DNA of 64,000 nt from Pseudomonadota bacterium (lineage in GTDB: Bacteria; Pseudomonadota; Alphaproteobacteria; Rhizobiales; Hyphomicrobiaceae), in the NCBI GenBank assembly GCA_018242295.1, contig JAFECE010000001.1, forward strand, positions 62,001-126,000, in the 5' to 3' direction. The number at the start of each line of letters is the position of its first letter. Position 1 is the first letter of the stretch. The position numbers and the translations under genes are program-made. Below, piece after piece: positions 1 to 10,500 of this stretch. The notes under the pieces are model-generated. The model was not told the origin of the DNA. It did not search any database and worked only from the letters and a program-made list of their open reading frames with translations.

Positions 1-476
1 GAATTCTTCCCGAGAGGTACCGGTTGAATACGCCAGCCTCACCGCATTTCGCGGCCGAGATCGACGGCGTCGAGATCGACGCGAAGACACTTTCTCCATT
101 CGGTTTGCCGACGCCGCTCGTCATCGAAACGGCGGGCGGGCTCATGGTGCCGCTGACACGACGGCTGCTGCAGATCGATCTCTTGGCGCAGTGGAGGTTG
201 CCGGTCATTCTTTGCGCTTCGACGGCTCTCGGCACGATCAATCATTCACTGCTGTCGATCGAAGCCCTGAAGCGCCGCGCCATTCCGATCCTCGGCGTCG
301 CCTTCATCGGCAGCGAAAATGCCGACAGCGAGCGCACGATCGCGACGTTCGGCGCCGTGAGACGGCTCGGTCGGCTGCCCCGTCTCGACGTTCTCGATGC
401 TGACACGCTGCAGGCTGCGTTCGCCGCGAACTTTTCGGTGGCGGACGTTCTCGACATCGGGGCCGTAGGCCCATGA
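1..476 (+). CDS. bioD: Dethiobiotin synthetase BioD, 3' part
   Basis: The reading frame is open from the left edge of the window, so the N-terminal part with the P-loop lies outside. The visible part begins in the conserved segment around PERYRLNTPASPHFAAEID, followed by the ETAGGLMVPL stretch (the PLP/ETAGG motif region of BioD) and an ILCASTALGTINHSLLS segment typical of the nucleotide-binding fold. BioD closes the ureido ring of dethiobiotin from 7,8-diaminopelargonate, CO2 and ATP in the cytoplasm. Its stop overlaps the bioA start by four bases (ATGA), so translation is probably coupled. The upstream biotin genes are presumably just outside the window. Confidence 0.93.
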   Translation, partial: ILPERYRLNTPASPHFAAEIDGVEIDAKTLSPFGLPTPLVIETAGGLMVPLTRRLLQIDLLAQWRLPVILCASTALGTINHSLLSIEALKRRAIPILGVAFIGSENADSERTIATFGAVRRLGRLPRLDVLDADTLQAAFAANFSVADVLDIGAVGP

Positions 477-1732
477 CGTCCTCGGCGATCTGGCATCCGT
501 TCACGCAACATGCGCTCGAACCGTCGATGATGCGTATCGCGCGGGCCGAAGGTGCGTGGCTCGAGACACCTCAAGGCAAGCGCATCTTCGACGGCATCTC
601 TTCTTGGTGGGTCATTACGCACGGCCACAGGCATCCGAAGATCATCGAAGCCATCCGCGCGCAGGCCGAGCAGCTCGACCAGGTCATCTTCGCCGGCTTC
701 ACGCACGAACCAGCGGAAGCGGTTGCGGCAGGTCTCTTAAAGATCGTGCCGGAAGATTTGCACCACGTGTTCTTTTCCGACAGCGGCTCGACGTCGGTCG
801 AGGTCGCTCTCAAGATGGCTCTTGGCTATTGGAAGAATACGGGCCAGCCGCGCACGCGCATCCTCGCATTGGAGGATGCCTATCACGGTGACACCATCGG
901 CACGATGTCGGCGGGCGCACGCGGCGTGTTCAACGCGGCTTACGAACCCTTGCTTTTTGAAGTCGGCCGAATCCCGTTGCCCAAACCGCACCATGCGCAG
1001 CCGACGTTCGATGCGCTCGAAATCGCGTGCCGGAAGGGCGATGTCGCGGCCTTCATTTGCGAGCCATTGATCCTCGGCGCGGGCGGCATGCTGATGTACG
1101 ACGCCGATGCTTTGAAAGAGATGCATCGAATCTGCAAAGCGCACGATGTGCTCTTCATCGCTGATGAAGTGATGACGTGCTTCGGGCGCACCGGAACCGT
1201 GTTTGCGTGCGAGCAGGCGGGCATATCTCCGGACATCCTGTGCATCGCCAAAGGATTGACGGGCGGATCCCTGCCGCTTGCGGTTACAATGTGCACGGCG
1301 CCCATCTATGACGCCCATCTCTCGAAAGACCGTTCGCGGACGTTTTTTCATTCGAGCTCGTACACGGCCAATCCGATTGCCTGCGCCTCCGCGGCTGCCA
1401 ATCTCGAAATCTGGCGGACGGAGCCTGTCATCGAGCGGATATTGGCGCTCAAGCAGAGCCAGGCCTTGTGCCTCAAGGACCTCGAAGCCGACACGCGCTT
1501 CGCGAACTTTCGGCAGCTTGGTACGATCACAGCCTTCGAGCTTACCGGCGCACAAGGCGGCTATCTGGCCGATATCGCGCTCACCCTGCGCGCGCTACTG
1601 CTTGAGCGTGCCGTTCTTCTTCGGCCTCTGGGATCGACCATTTACGTTATGCCGCCATACTGCACGACCAAGGATGAACTCAAATTCGTCTACCGCAGCA
1701 TCGTCGAAGCCGTCGACGAGGTGTTGGCATGA
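473..1732 (+). CDS. bioA: Adenosylmethionine-8-amino-7-oxononanoate aminotransferase BioA
   Basis: The 419-residue product is full length for the family. It makes 7,8-diaminopelargonate from 8-amino-7-oxononanoate, using S-adenosylmethionine as amino donor and PLP as cofactor. The N-terminal WHPFTQH motif is diagnostic of BioA, and SSWWVITHGH forms the substrate pocket. D231 in the FIADEV motif and K260 in the CIAKGLTGG motif are the expected PLP-binding aspartate and Schiff-base lysine. The start overlaps the end of bioD and the stop overlaps the start of bioZ, both by four bases, so this is a tightly coupled operon. Confidence 0.96.
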   Translation: MTSSAIWHPFTQHALEPSMMRIARAEGAWLETPQGKRIFDGISSWWVITHGHRHPKIIEAIRAQAEQLDQVIFAGFTHEPAEAVAAGLLKIVPEDLHHVFFSDSGSTSVEVALKMALGYWKNTGQPRTRILALEDAYHGDTIGTMSAGARGVFNAAYEPLLFEVGRIPLPKPHHAQPTFDALEIACRKGDVAAFICEPLILGAGGMLMYDADALKEMHRICKAHDVLFIADEVMTCFGRTGTVFACEQAGISPDILCIAKGLTGGSLPLAVTMCTAPIYDAHLSKDRSRTFFHSSSYTANPIACASAAANLEIWRTEPVIERILALKQSQALCLKDLEADTRFANFRQLGTITAFELTGAQGGYLADIALTLRALLLERAVLLRPLGSTIYVMPPYCTTKDELKFVYRSIVEAVDEVLA

Positions 1733-2709
1733 CAGGCGTCGAAATTGTCGGCTACGGACACTACGCGCCGGAGCGCATCGTTCCGAATAGCGAGATCGAG
1801 GCGCGGCTCGGCCTTGAGGCCGGATGGATCAAGCGGCGCACCGGGATTGAACGGCGCCGGTATGCCGCCGACGGCGAAGCGCTCTCCGATATCGCGGTAA
1901 AAGCCGGCGACATGGCCTTGGCTCGTGCCGGACTTTCGCGCGACGGCGTCGGGTTGCTTGTGCTTGCGACTTCGACGCCGGATCACCTGCTGCCGCCATC
2001 GGGCCCGCTCGTTGCGCACCGCCTCGGATTGAGGGGCGCCGGTGCGATCGACATGGCTGGCGCGTGTGCCGGTTTCATCTATGCGCTAACCTTTGCGGAC
2101 AGTTTGGTGCGAACGCAGCAAACGCCTGTTCTCGTCATCGCAGCGAATATTCTTTCCCGCCGCATCAACGAAGCCGACCGCGCCAGCAGCGTGCTTTTCG
2201 CCGATGCCGCGGGTGCCGTCTTGCTCGCACCGAGCACGCGGCCGGATGCGGGAGTTCAAGGCGCGCGTCTCACGAGCAAAGGGCAGCACTACGATCTGAT
2301 CACCATTCCTGGCGGCGGCAGCCGCAAGCCCTTTTCGAAGATCACCGATCCGAAAGACGTGCTAATGGTGATGAACGACGGCAAAGCCGTTTATGCCGGG
2401 GCCGTCGCAATGATGACCGAATGCGCGGAGATGGCGTCGGCGAAGGCCGGACTGTCAACGGAGCAAATCGATCATCTCATCCCGCATCAGGCCAACGCGC
2501 GGATGATCAACACGATCGCGCATCAGCTCGGCGTCGCGCCCGAGCGCCTGCGCTCGACGATAGAGGACTTCGGCAACAGCTCCGCGGCGACGATCCCGTT
2601 CACGCTTTCGCTGACCGCGGAAGAGAAACCCTATGCGGCGGGCGATACCGTACTCCTGACCGCGGCGGGCGCCGGATTGACCGGCGGCGCCGCAGTCTTT
2701 CGTTGGTAG
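1729..2709 (+). CDS. bioZ: Beta-ketoacyl-ACP synthase III family, BioZ
   Basis: This 326-residue protein has the FabH fold with the complete triad: C113 in GACAGFIYAL, H253 in HQANARM and N283 in FGNSSAAT. Its position directly after bioD-bioA, with a four-base overlap, identifies it as BioZ rather than housekeeping FabH. In Agrobacterium and Brucella, BioZ condenses glutaryl-CoA or glutaryl-ACP with malonyl-ACP to start the pimeloyl chain for biotin, replacing the BioC-BioH route. The assignment rests on context plus family. A paralogous FabH for fatty acid initiation should exist elsewhere in the genome. It is the last gene of the operon and runs convergent to the yceI-type gene. Confidence 0.88.
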   Translation: MTGVEIVGYGHYAPERIVPNSEIEARLGLEAGWIKRRTGIERRRYAADGEALSDIAVKAGDMALARAGLSRDGVGLLVLATSTPDHLLPPSGPLVAHRLGLRGAGAIDMAGACAGFIYALTFADSLVRTQQTPVLVIAANILSRRINEADRASSVLFADAAGAVLLAPSTRPDAGVQGARLTSKGQHYDLITIPGGGSRKPFSKITDPKDVLMVMNDGKAVYAGAVAMMTECAEMASAKAGLSTEQIDHLIPHQANARMINTIAHQLGVAPERLRSTIEDFGNSSAATIPFTLSLTAEEKPYAAGDTVLLTAAGAGLTGGAAVFRW

Positions 2710-2733
2710 CGTTGGTAGATTCTGGCGCTTTCG

Positions 2734-3315
2734 TTATTGGCGAATGCCCTCGATGTTGAGCGTAAGCTCCACCGTTTTGGCGGCTGGTCCGAGATCGCGC
2801 TTGATGTCGAAATCGGCGAGCGTCAATTCCGTCGTTCCAGTGAAGCCATCGCGATAGCCGCCCCAGGGGTCCTTGCCGCCGCCGATGCGTTCCGCATCAA
2901 TCGTGATTGCCTTGGTGACGCCGTGAAGCGTGAGATTTCCGGTGATCTTCGCCTTGTCCGATCCCTCAGCCTTGACGCTCGTGCTCTCGAATGTCGCTGT
3001 CGGGAACATATCGGTATCGAGCAAGTCACCGGCGCGCAGATGCTTGTCGCGCTCGGCATGGTTGGTATCGACGCTCGTGGTGTCGATTTCGACTTTCACC
3101 TTAGAAGCATCGGGGGTTTTGTCGTCGAACGAAAAGGTACCCGAAAACTTGTCGAAGCGCCCGGTCAGCCAGCTGAAGCCAAGGTGCTTGATGCGGAAGG
3201 TGATCGAAGCATGAGCGTTCTTCGTGTCGATGACGTAGTCGGCGGCGGTCGCGGGCAGCGCCGTCAGCAACGCAACCGACGTGGAGGCAGCGAGAGCCGC
3301 TAGTCTAAGTTTCAT
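2734..3315 (-). CDS. YceI family periplasmic protein
   Basis: This 193-residue protein has a clear Sec signal peptide (residues 1-24, ending in PATAAD). The lipocalin-like YceI barrel follows: [20 protein letters not shown] near the N-terminus, then [13 protein letters not shown] and a C-terminal ELTLNIEG strand. YceI proteins bind isoprenoid-type lipids in the periplasm. A cytochrome b561 gene lies immediately upstream on the same strand, 27 bp away. The YceI/YceJ pairing is recurrent and implies a membrane quinone or isoprenoid redox role. The exact ligand cannot be told from the sequence. Confidence 0.93.
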   Translation of the reverse strand: MKLRLAALAASTSVALLTALPATAADYVIDTKNAHASITFRIKHLGFSWLTGRFDKFSGTFSFDDKTPDASKVKVEIDTTSVDTNHAERDKHLRAGDLLDTDMFPTATFESTSVKAEGSDKAKITGNLTLHGVTKAITIDAERIGGGKDPWGGYRDGFTGTTELTLADFDIKRDLGPAAKTVELTLNIEGIRQ

Positions 3316-3342
3316 TGACGTCTTTCCTCTTTTTTGGATGGG

Positions 3343-3909
3343 TCATTCAGTAGGTGGGCCCGACCACATGCGACGCAGAGTTGCGCTCCTGTCGATGTAG
3401 TGATGCTTCAAAGCGGCGAGCGTATGAAGGGCGGCAAGCGCGATGGTGACGTAGGCCAGAATCTTGTGAACGTAGCCGGCGCGGCTTTCGAGCCCGTGCA
3501 TTTGGACGATTGAGGGAACGCTGAACCAGCCGAAGACGCTGATGGGTTCGCCGCCCGCTGTCGAGATCAGATATCCGCTGACGAGCAGCGCCAGCAGCAA
3601 AACATAAAAGCCCCAATGGACGGCGTAGGATGCTTTCTGCTCAAGCGGAGAGAGATCCGCATCCGATGGCTTGACGTTTGCGGCCCGCCAAATCCAGCGG
3701 ACGATCAGCGCAAATAACAGCAACATGCCGACGCTGCGATGAACATCCGGCGCGGAGTTGTAGTAGGGGTTATAATAGTCTAGCCGCACCATCCACAGGC
3801 CGAGGACGAACATGGCGATGATCGCGATTGCCATCAGCCAATGGAAAAGCCGCGAAACGATCCCGTAGCCTTCCGATGTATCGCGAACAAGCATCATTGC
3901 CCCAAGCAA
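3343..3909 (-). CDS. Cytochrome b561 (YceJ-type) membrane protein
   Basis: The 188-residue product has four predicted membrane helices and the b561 pattern of histidines: the FHWLMA histidine in helix 1, DVHRSVG before helix 2, YVHKILAY in helix 3 and ALHTLAALKHH near the end. It should carry two b haems and shuttle electrons between quinol and a periplasmic acceptor. It precedes the YceI gene on the same strand and probably forms a two-gene operon with it. The true start may be the internal Met5 or Met6 rather than Met1, since MLGAMM offers three choices. It could equally be called CybB-like. Confidence 0.9.
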   Translation of the reverse strand: MLGAMMLVRDTSEGYGIVSRLFHWLMAIAIIAMFVLGLWMVRLDYYNPYYNSAPDVHRSVGMLLLFALIVRWIWRAANVKPSDADLSPLEQKASYAVHWGFYVLLLALLVSGYLISTAGGEPISVFGWFSVPSIVQMHGLESRAGYVHKILAYVTIALAALHTLAALKHHYIDRSATLRRMWSGPPTE

Positions 3910-4002
3910 GCGCGAAGGCGCGGCGTCCTCCCTGCCCGGAACAGATGCGGGTGACGAACGGTCCTTTCAAGAGGGCACAAAAAGGTAACCGTGCTCGATG
4001 GT

Positions 4003-4908
4003 TCAGCGTCCGCTCAAGGCATCAGCCGGGGCACCCGCCACCATGTTCACATCGACGCCGACGCTGACGGAATGCTCGCCGCCGCCGCGTAGAACGCCGC
4101 TGATCGGGCTCACGTCATCATAGTCGCGGCCGTAGGCGACGGTCACATGCTCGTCACGGACGACGATGCCGTTGGTCGGATCGAGATCAACCCAGCCGTA
4201 TTCCGGTGTCCAGACTGAAATCCAGGCGTGCGAGGCATCCGCGCCTTGCAACTTCGGCCGGCCCGGCGGCGGCCGCGTGTGAAGATAGCCGCTGATGTAG
4301 CGCGCCGGAATGCGAAGGGACCGCAAACACGCCAGCGCAGCATGCGCGAAGTCCTGGCAGACGCCGCGCTTCGTCCGGAAGACTTGGCTCAAGGGCGTCG
4401 AGACATCGGTTGCGTGCGGATCGAAGGTGAAATCGTTGTACATCCGCATGACGAAATCCATCGCCGCGTCGAGCACGGGTCGGCCAAGTGTAAACGACGG
4501 CGCGGCGTAATCAGCAATTTCGAGCGTCGGTAACGTGAGGCGCGATGCGCAGCGAAACATAAGGACATGGACGTCCCGTTGGCGGTTCGGATCGAGAAGT
4601 TTGTCATCGAGACGATCCCACGGCGTCGTGGCGAGAAGATTGACCGGAGGGGCACTGAGTTTCTCGACCGTACTGCGCGCGGTCAGCACAAGCTCTTTAT
4701 GTTGGGACTCGATATCGAGGATGATGCCGATGTTTCCGAATGCGTCGATGCCATCCTGCCGGGACACGGGCGCCGGTTCGACCGTCAGGCTGTGATGGCG
4801 GACGATCTGTCCGGGCAGCGTGCGCGGCGTCACGTGAACGAGGTGCAGAGACTGCACGACCATCGAGCGATAGCGGTAATGGGTCTTATGCACGATATCG
4901 AAAATCAT
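4003..4908 (-). CDS. Transglutaminase-like cysteine peptidase family protein (short form)
   Basis: The 301-residue protein has an N-terminal bacterial transglutaminase N domain starting at HKTHYRYRS, then a transglutaminase core. The papain-like triad is visible as C184 (RGVCQDFAH), H228 (ASHAWI) and D243 (WVDLDPTNG). No signal peptide is visible, so it should act in the cytoplasm. Its start overlaps the stop of the ATP-grasp/alpha-E gene by four bases. This set of short transglutaminase, ATP-grasp/alpha-E fusion and long transglutaminase has been described by comparative genomics as a probable peptide-synthesis or modification cluster. No substrate is proven, and protease or amidase activity is as likely as crosslinking. 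Confidence 0.9.
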   Translation of the reverse strand: MIFDIVHKTHYRYRSMVVQSLHLVHVTPRTLPGQIVRHHSLTVEPAPVSRQDGIDAFGNIGIILDIESQHKELVLTARSTVEKLSAPPVNLLATTPWDRLDDKLLDPNRQRDVHVLMFRCASRLTLPTLEIADYAAPSFTLGRPVLDAAMDFVMRMYNDFTFDPHATDVSTPLSQVFRTKRGVCQDFAHAALACLRSLRIPARYISGYLHTRPPPGRPKLQGADASHAWISVWTPEYGWVDLDPTNGIVVRDEHVTVAYGRDYDDVSPISGVLRGGGEHSVSVGVDVNMVAGAPADALSGR

Positions 4909-7472
4909 AGCGAGGTTTCGACCCTCGTGTGAGCCCGGTGGGGTGCCTCGTCCATCACATTGAAATAGTGCCGCGTTATTTCGTTGGACAGCTCGGGCAG
5001 CATCTCGAGTTGGTCCTTCAGTAGCCGTTCAAGCGTCGCGCCGCTTTCTTCCTTCGACATGGCCTCGATATCGACCATGCGGAGCGACGTCAGAAGCGCA
5101 AGGATCAGCCGGCGATCTTCCGGCAATCCCGATCCCTGATGCGTATCGGGAAGGCTTTCGAGATGGCGGGCAATCGCGGAGAGCTGGTAGGCAAGGCTGC
5201 GCGGATTGGCTTCGTCGAGCAAAAGCAGGTCGAGCACCAGCGGCAGCATGGGATCGAGCCTATAGCGCGAACGATAGGTGATGAAGCTGTCGGCCAGCTC
5301 AAGCAGAAGCAACAGGCTGCTCGAAGTTTCTTCCGGATCGGGAGATGGAATGAACAGCGTGAGGATCGCCTCGCTGAGATTTTGTGCGCGCTCGATGCGC
5401 CGCCCCATATCAAGGAACGCCCAGCCGAAGTTGCGCGTCATGTTCTCGTGCATGAAGCCGTTAAAGGCCGCGATGGACGCAAGCCCTTCATCCAGCACGT
5501 CGAGAACTTCGAGCGGCTGCGCCGAATTCAGTGCTTCCCGCCAGCGTTCACCGGGGCGAAACTTCGTCAATGTTTGCCACGCTTCGAGCGACAGGCGATC
5601 GCGCACGAGGTGGGCGACGCGATAGAGCCCGTCGAGCGTGCGCTCGAGCGTTCGCGAGCCAAGTCCGTTCGCGATGAGGCGTTCGCAAAGGCGCTCGATT
5701 TCGGCGTCGGGCGGCGTCTCCCGGCTTTCCGAGGCGATGCCCATATCCTTGCCGAGCAGCACTTCCAGACATTTGCGCGCCGCCCGGCGTCCGGTATCCG
5801 GGACGCTATCTTCCTCTATCCGCCGGAGAGCTCCGCGCAGAACGCGCATCGTCCAGTCGGCGCGCTCGCTGTAGCGGCCGAGCCAAAACAGATCGTCAGC
5901 AACACGGCTTTGAATGACGCGTTGCGACCGTTCGATGCGCGCTGTTGCGAGCGTCGGCCGCCATAGGCTGATGTGCGGGGCGAGTTCGCTTTCGGACAGC
6001 ACCCATACGTCGCGCGTCCTGCCGTCGGGGGCGCTCAACGCAACAGAGTGTTCGGGGTCTATGCTCATCGCGAGCCCGCCCGGCATGACTTGATACCCGG
6101 ATGCGGTTCTGCAGACGAAGAGGCGTACCGCAAACGGTTTTGGCACGAGAGCGTCGCGGCCAAGTATCGGGGCGGAGCTGAAGCCGACCTTTTCTTCCGC
6201 GACCAGCGTCGCTCCGTAAAGCTCTATTTCCCGCTTCAACTTCTCACGCTCCGGCGCGGAGAGCCCACGGGCCTCCCATCCGCGCGCGGCCTGGCCCGGC
6301 CGCCCGGTGCCTTCCTGGGCCTTGCGAATGATGAATTTGTCAGACTGAGAAAAGATTTCGTGCCGCGCTTCGGGATCGCCAAGCCAGCGGCGCGGAGCGT
6401 CTTTGAGTTCGAGATCTTCTCCGAGAACATGGCGGGCAAGTTGCGGCAAGTACGGTCCGAGGCCGCGGTTCTGCGCGAGAGCCGTTCCGATGGCGTTGAC
6501 CACGATGCGTGGCGATCTGCGGCAGACGCGGAGCAAGCCGGAAGGACCGATGAACCCCGCCGAATCGAGTTCCAGTGGATCGCTCGATTTCCCGTCGATG
6601 CAGCGTACGAGAAGGTCGATCTCCTTCAGGCCTTCGAGCGTTTTCAGATAGACCTGCTCGTTCCGCGTTTTGAGATCGTGGCCTTCGATGAGCAGATAGC
6701 CGAGGTAGCGCGCGAGATAGGCGTGCGAGAAGTAGTCTTCATGATGCGGACCCGGCGTCATCAGCGCGATGCGCGCATTTTCGCGCCCGCTGTGCAGCGT
6801 CAATGTCGCCTGAAGCTCCTGGAAATAAGGGGCCAAACGGCGTGCGTTGCAATCTCGAAAGAGATCGCCGGCAACGTGCGTGTGCACGACGCGGTTGGCG
6901 AGCGCGAAACCGATGCCGGCCAGCGTTTCGGTGTGATTGTCGATGACGTGCCATTCGCCGTCTTCGCCACGCGCAATATCGGCGGCGTAGAACATCAGTC
7001 CGCCTGCGTTCGGTAGCACGCCGTTGGCCGGGGCGAGATAGGCGGCATCGGAGAAAATCAGCTCGGCTGGCAATAGCCCATCACGCAGAAGCTTCTGCTC
7101 GCCGTAGACGTCATTCAACAGGGCATCGAAAAGTCGGGCGCGCTGGATGAGTGCTCTTTCCAAGCCTTGCCATTCGCTCGCCGAAATGACGATAGGCAGG
7201 AGATCGAGTGTCCAGCGTTGCTGAGTGGTGTGGGGGTCGGCGAAAATATCGTAGGCGATGCCGGTCTCGCGGACGCGCGATGAGAGACGGTCAGAGCGCG
7301 ACTGGCGTTCAGCTTCGGGAAGCTCGGCCAATCCCTCGAGAAGCCGTTGCCAAGGCGCGCGAACCGAACCCGAAGCGTCCAGCAGCTCGTCAAAGCCCGC
7401 TATCTCCTTGCGCCGATAGGCGCTCAAGAGATCGGACAATGGCTGCTCTTTCGTTGCCGCTGCCGTCGTCAT
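4905..7472 (-). CDS. Circularly permuted ATP-grasp / alpha-E domain fusion protein
   Basis: The reading frame can extend to 7547, but I choose Met at 7472 (MTTAAATKEQPL), giving 855 residues, because the preceding 25 residues are low-complexity and basic. The N-terminal two thirds match the circularly permuted ATP-grasp type 2 family (DUF404/DUF407), with LIFSDAAYLAP, LMFYAADIARGEDGEWHVIDNHTETLAGIG and a later PFAVRLFVC stretch. The C-terminal third begins near VADDLFWLGRYSERADWTMRV, the hallmark opening of the helical alpha-E domain. In many genomes these are two neighbouring genes; here they are fused. ATP-grasp enzymes of this type are predicted to form amide bonds. The gene overlaps the downstream transglutaminase gene and lies 127 bp after the larger one. 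Confidence 0.9.
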   Translation of the reverse strand: MTTAAATKEQPLSDLLSAYRRKEIAGFDELLDASGSVRAPWQRLLEGLAELPEAERQSRSDRLSSRVRETGIAYDIFADPHTTQQRWTLDLLPIVISASEWQGLERALIQRARLFDALLNDVYGEQKLLRDGLLPAELIFSDAAYLAPANGVLPNAGGLMFYAADIARGEDGEWHVIDNHTETLAGIGFALANRVVHTHVAGDLFRDCNARRLAPYFQELQATLTLHSGRENARIALMTPGPHHEDYFSHAYLARYLGYLLIEGHDLKTRNEQVYLKTLEGLKEIDLLVRCIDGKSSDPLELDSAGFIGPSGLLRVCRRSPRIVVNAIGTALAQNRGLGPYLPQLARHVLGEDLELKDAPRRWLGDPEARHEIFSQSDKFIIRKAQEGTGRPGQAARGWEARGLSAPEREKLKREIELYGATLVAEEKVGFSSAPILGRDALVPKPFAVRLFVCRTASGYQVMPGGLAMSIDPEHSVALSAPDGRTRDVWVLSESELAPHISLWRPTLATARIERSQRVIQSRVADDLFWLGRYSERADWTMRVLRGALRRIEEDSVPDTGRRAARKCLEVLLGKDMGIASESRETPPDAEIERLCERLIANGLGSRTLERTLDGLYRVAHLVRDRLSLEAWQTLTKFRPGERWREALNSAQPLEVLDVLDEGLASIAAFNGFMHENMTRNFGWAFLDMGRRIERAQNLSEAILTLFIPSPDPEETSSSLLLLLELADSFITYRSRYRLDPMLPLVLDLLLLDEANPRSLAYQLSAIARHLESLPDTHQGSGLPEDRRLILALLTSLRMVDIEAMSKEESGATLERLLKDQLEMLPELSNEITRHYFNVMDEAPHRAHTRVETSL

Positions 7473-7599
7473 TCCGACCGATCCACGCCGCGACGTCCTC
7501 CCCCAAATCGACGAGCGCACTATCGTGCGCCAAACCGCGATCCGCAAGCGACGGCGCGCCGCGACGAGGCGTAACGGTCATGTAGAGACAGCTCGCGCA

Positions 7600-10500
7600 T
7601 CATATCGGACTGCGGCGCAGGTCGAGCGTGCATGGATAATCCGGGTTAACGCTTTCACGTCTGATGGACATCGGACCCGCGGTGTGGCCTTCGGCGTCGA
7701 AACGCGCGAGGCGGCGGCCTTCCGCCTCGTAGGCGTTGATCGGGAAGACCTCGAAATTGCGCCCGCCAGGATGGGCAACATGATAGCGGCCGCCGCCGAT
7801 CGAACGGCCGCTCCAGGTATCGACGATGTCGAACGCAAGCGGCACGTGCGGCGGGATTGTCGGGTGCAAAGCGGACGGCGGCCACCAGGCGCGATAGCGG
7901 ACGCCGGCGACGGCTTCGCCCCAATTTCCGGTCGGGGCCAGCGGCAACGGGCGGCCGTTGCACGTCACGACGTAGCGATCGCCGGTCTGGCCCTTGACCT
8001 TCACTTCGACGCGTTCGAGCGAAGAATCGACGTAGCGGGCCGTGCCGCCAGCGGCGTTCTCCTCGCCGAGAACATGCCAGGGCTCCAGCGCCTGACGCAG
8101 CTCAAGCGTCAGGTTCGCCGCCGACACGGTTCCGTAGAGCGGAAAGCGGAATTCAAAATGCGGCCGAAACCATTCGAGCTCGACCGGCAGGTTCGCGGCT
8201 TTGAGATCGCCAATGATCGCCCCGAGGTCGGACCAGAGATAATGCGGCAGCATAAACCGGTCGTGCAGCGCCGTTCCCCAGCGCACCAGCTTTTGGCGAT
8301 ATGGCTTTTCCCAGAACATCGCGATCAGCGCGCGCAGCAAAAGCTGCTGAGCGAGGCTCATGCGGGCGTGCGGCGGCATCTCGAAGGAGCGGAACTCGAC
8401 AAGGCCTAGCCGGCCGGTCGGGCTATCCGGCGAATAGAGCTTATCGATGCAGATCTCGGCGCGATGGGTGTTGCCTGAGACGTCGATCAGCAGGTTGCGG
8501 AAGAGCCGGTCGACAAGCCACGCCGGGATGTGCCCGCCGCCCGGGTTCGGAACCTCTGAAAGCGCAATCTCAAGTTCGTAGAGCGCTTCGTGGCGGCCTT
8601 CGTCGGCGCGCGGCGCCTGGCTCGTCGGGCCGATGAACATGCCGGAAAAGAAATAGGAAAGTGCCGGATGGTTTTGCCAATAGGCGATGACGGAGGCCAA
8701 GAGATCGGGTCGGCGCAGGAAAGGACTGTCGGCCGGCTCCATGCCGCCCAGGACGATGTGATTGCCGCCGCCTGTTCCGGTGTGCCGGCCGTCAAGCATG
8801 AACTTTTCAGCGGAGAGGCGCGCGTCGTGCGCTTCTTCGTAGAGCGCCGTCGTAATCGCAACCGTGCTGTCCCAGCTCGATGAGGGATGGATGTTGACCT
8901 CGATGACGCCGGGGTCGGGAGTGACCTTGATGACGTTGAAGCGCGAATCCTGCGGCGGATTGTAGCCTTCGATTTGAACCGGCACGCCGGTGTCCTTTGC
9001 GGCTTCCTCGATCGCTGCGACGAGGGCCGCATAGTCTTCCGCGTCACTCAATGGAGGCATGAAAACGCAAATGGCGTTGCCGCGCGGCTCGACGGTCAGC
9101 GCGGTTCTGACGGAGCCTGCGATTTCGGGTGTGATCTCGATCGGCATTATCGGCTTCGCGGCTTCGAGAGTCACGACGCGGCGTTGGTGGAGCAGAACTG
9201 CGCGCTCAGGTAGCGGCCGCGATGGACTCATCGGATCGCGTGGGATGACGTTCGATTGCTCCATTGGCGCGAGCACGGGGAATGATTGCAGCGGAAGCCG
9301 GAAGCCGGCTGGAGAATCGCCCGGCACGAGAAAGAGGTGTGCGCGGCGTAGCGCCCAGCGCTCGGTGACCCAGCGGCGGCCGCGATCCGCCGTCTGCCAG
9401 GCTTGTATCGGAAGCACGTAGCTCGCGATGCTTCCCAGTCCGCGATCAAAGACGCGCGCGATGCGTTCGCGCTCGGCGGGGTCTTCCAGTTTATTGTCTT
9501 TGGCTGTGACGTTGATCGGCAGCTTGCGCTCGGCAAGGAGAAAATGCGCCGGGTCTTCAAAGGCTGGAATGGCACTGTCGGCAGGAAGGCCGAGCTTGGC
9601 GCAGAGCCCGCGCATGAGATTGCCGGCGTCCTCGATCATCGCGGCGCGCGCGACGTTCTCGCTGACGATCAGGTCCTGATTTTCCCAGAGCGGGAGGCCA
9701 TCACCGCGCCAGTAAAGCGCGAAGGCCCAGCGCGGAAGCTGTTCGCCCGGATACCATTTGCCTTGACCGTAGTGGAGCAGGCCGCCGGGAGCGAAGCGAC
9801 GCTGCAGGCGGCGGATCAAATCATCAGCGTAGCGACGTTTGGTCGGACCGACGGCCGCGGTGTTCCATTCGGCGCCTTCCATATCGTCAGCGGCGACGAA
9901 GGTTGGCTCGCCGCCCATGCTGAGGCGGACGTCGCCTTGGACGAGCCGCTGATCGATCGTCTCGCCGGCTGCGACGATGGTTTTCCATGTGTCGTCGTCG
10001 TACGGCTTCGTGACGCGCGGGGTCTCGCGAATACGCGTCACCGCCATCTTAAAGTCGAATGAGACTTCCGCCGTGGTGTGGCTACCGCTGATAGGCGCGG
10101 CGCTTACCGGATGTGGCGTGGCGGCGAGCGGAATGTGACCTTCGCCAGCTAGCAGCCCTGACGTCGCGTCGAGGCCGATCCACCCGGCGCCCGGAATATA
10201 AACTTCAGTCCAGGCATGAAGATCGGTAAAGTCTGTATCGGCGCCTGCGGGGCCGTCGAGAGGCTTCACATCGGGCCTCAACTGAATGAGGTAGCCCGAT
10301 ACGAACCGTGCCGCGAGCCCGACGTTGCGCAGGATTTGGGTGAGAAGCCACGCGCTGTCGCGACAAGATCCGGAACCCTTCGCAAGCGTTTCTTCGGGTG
10401 TTTGAACACCCGGTTCCATGCGGATCAAATAACTAACGTCGCCTTGTACCATGCGATTGAGATCGCAAATGAAGTCGATCGTCGTCTGCGATTTGGGAAC

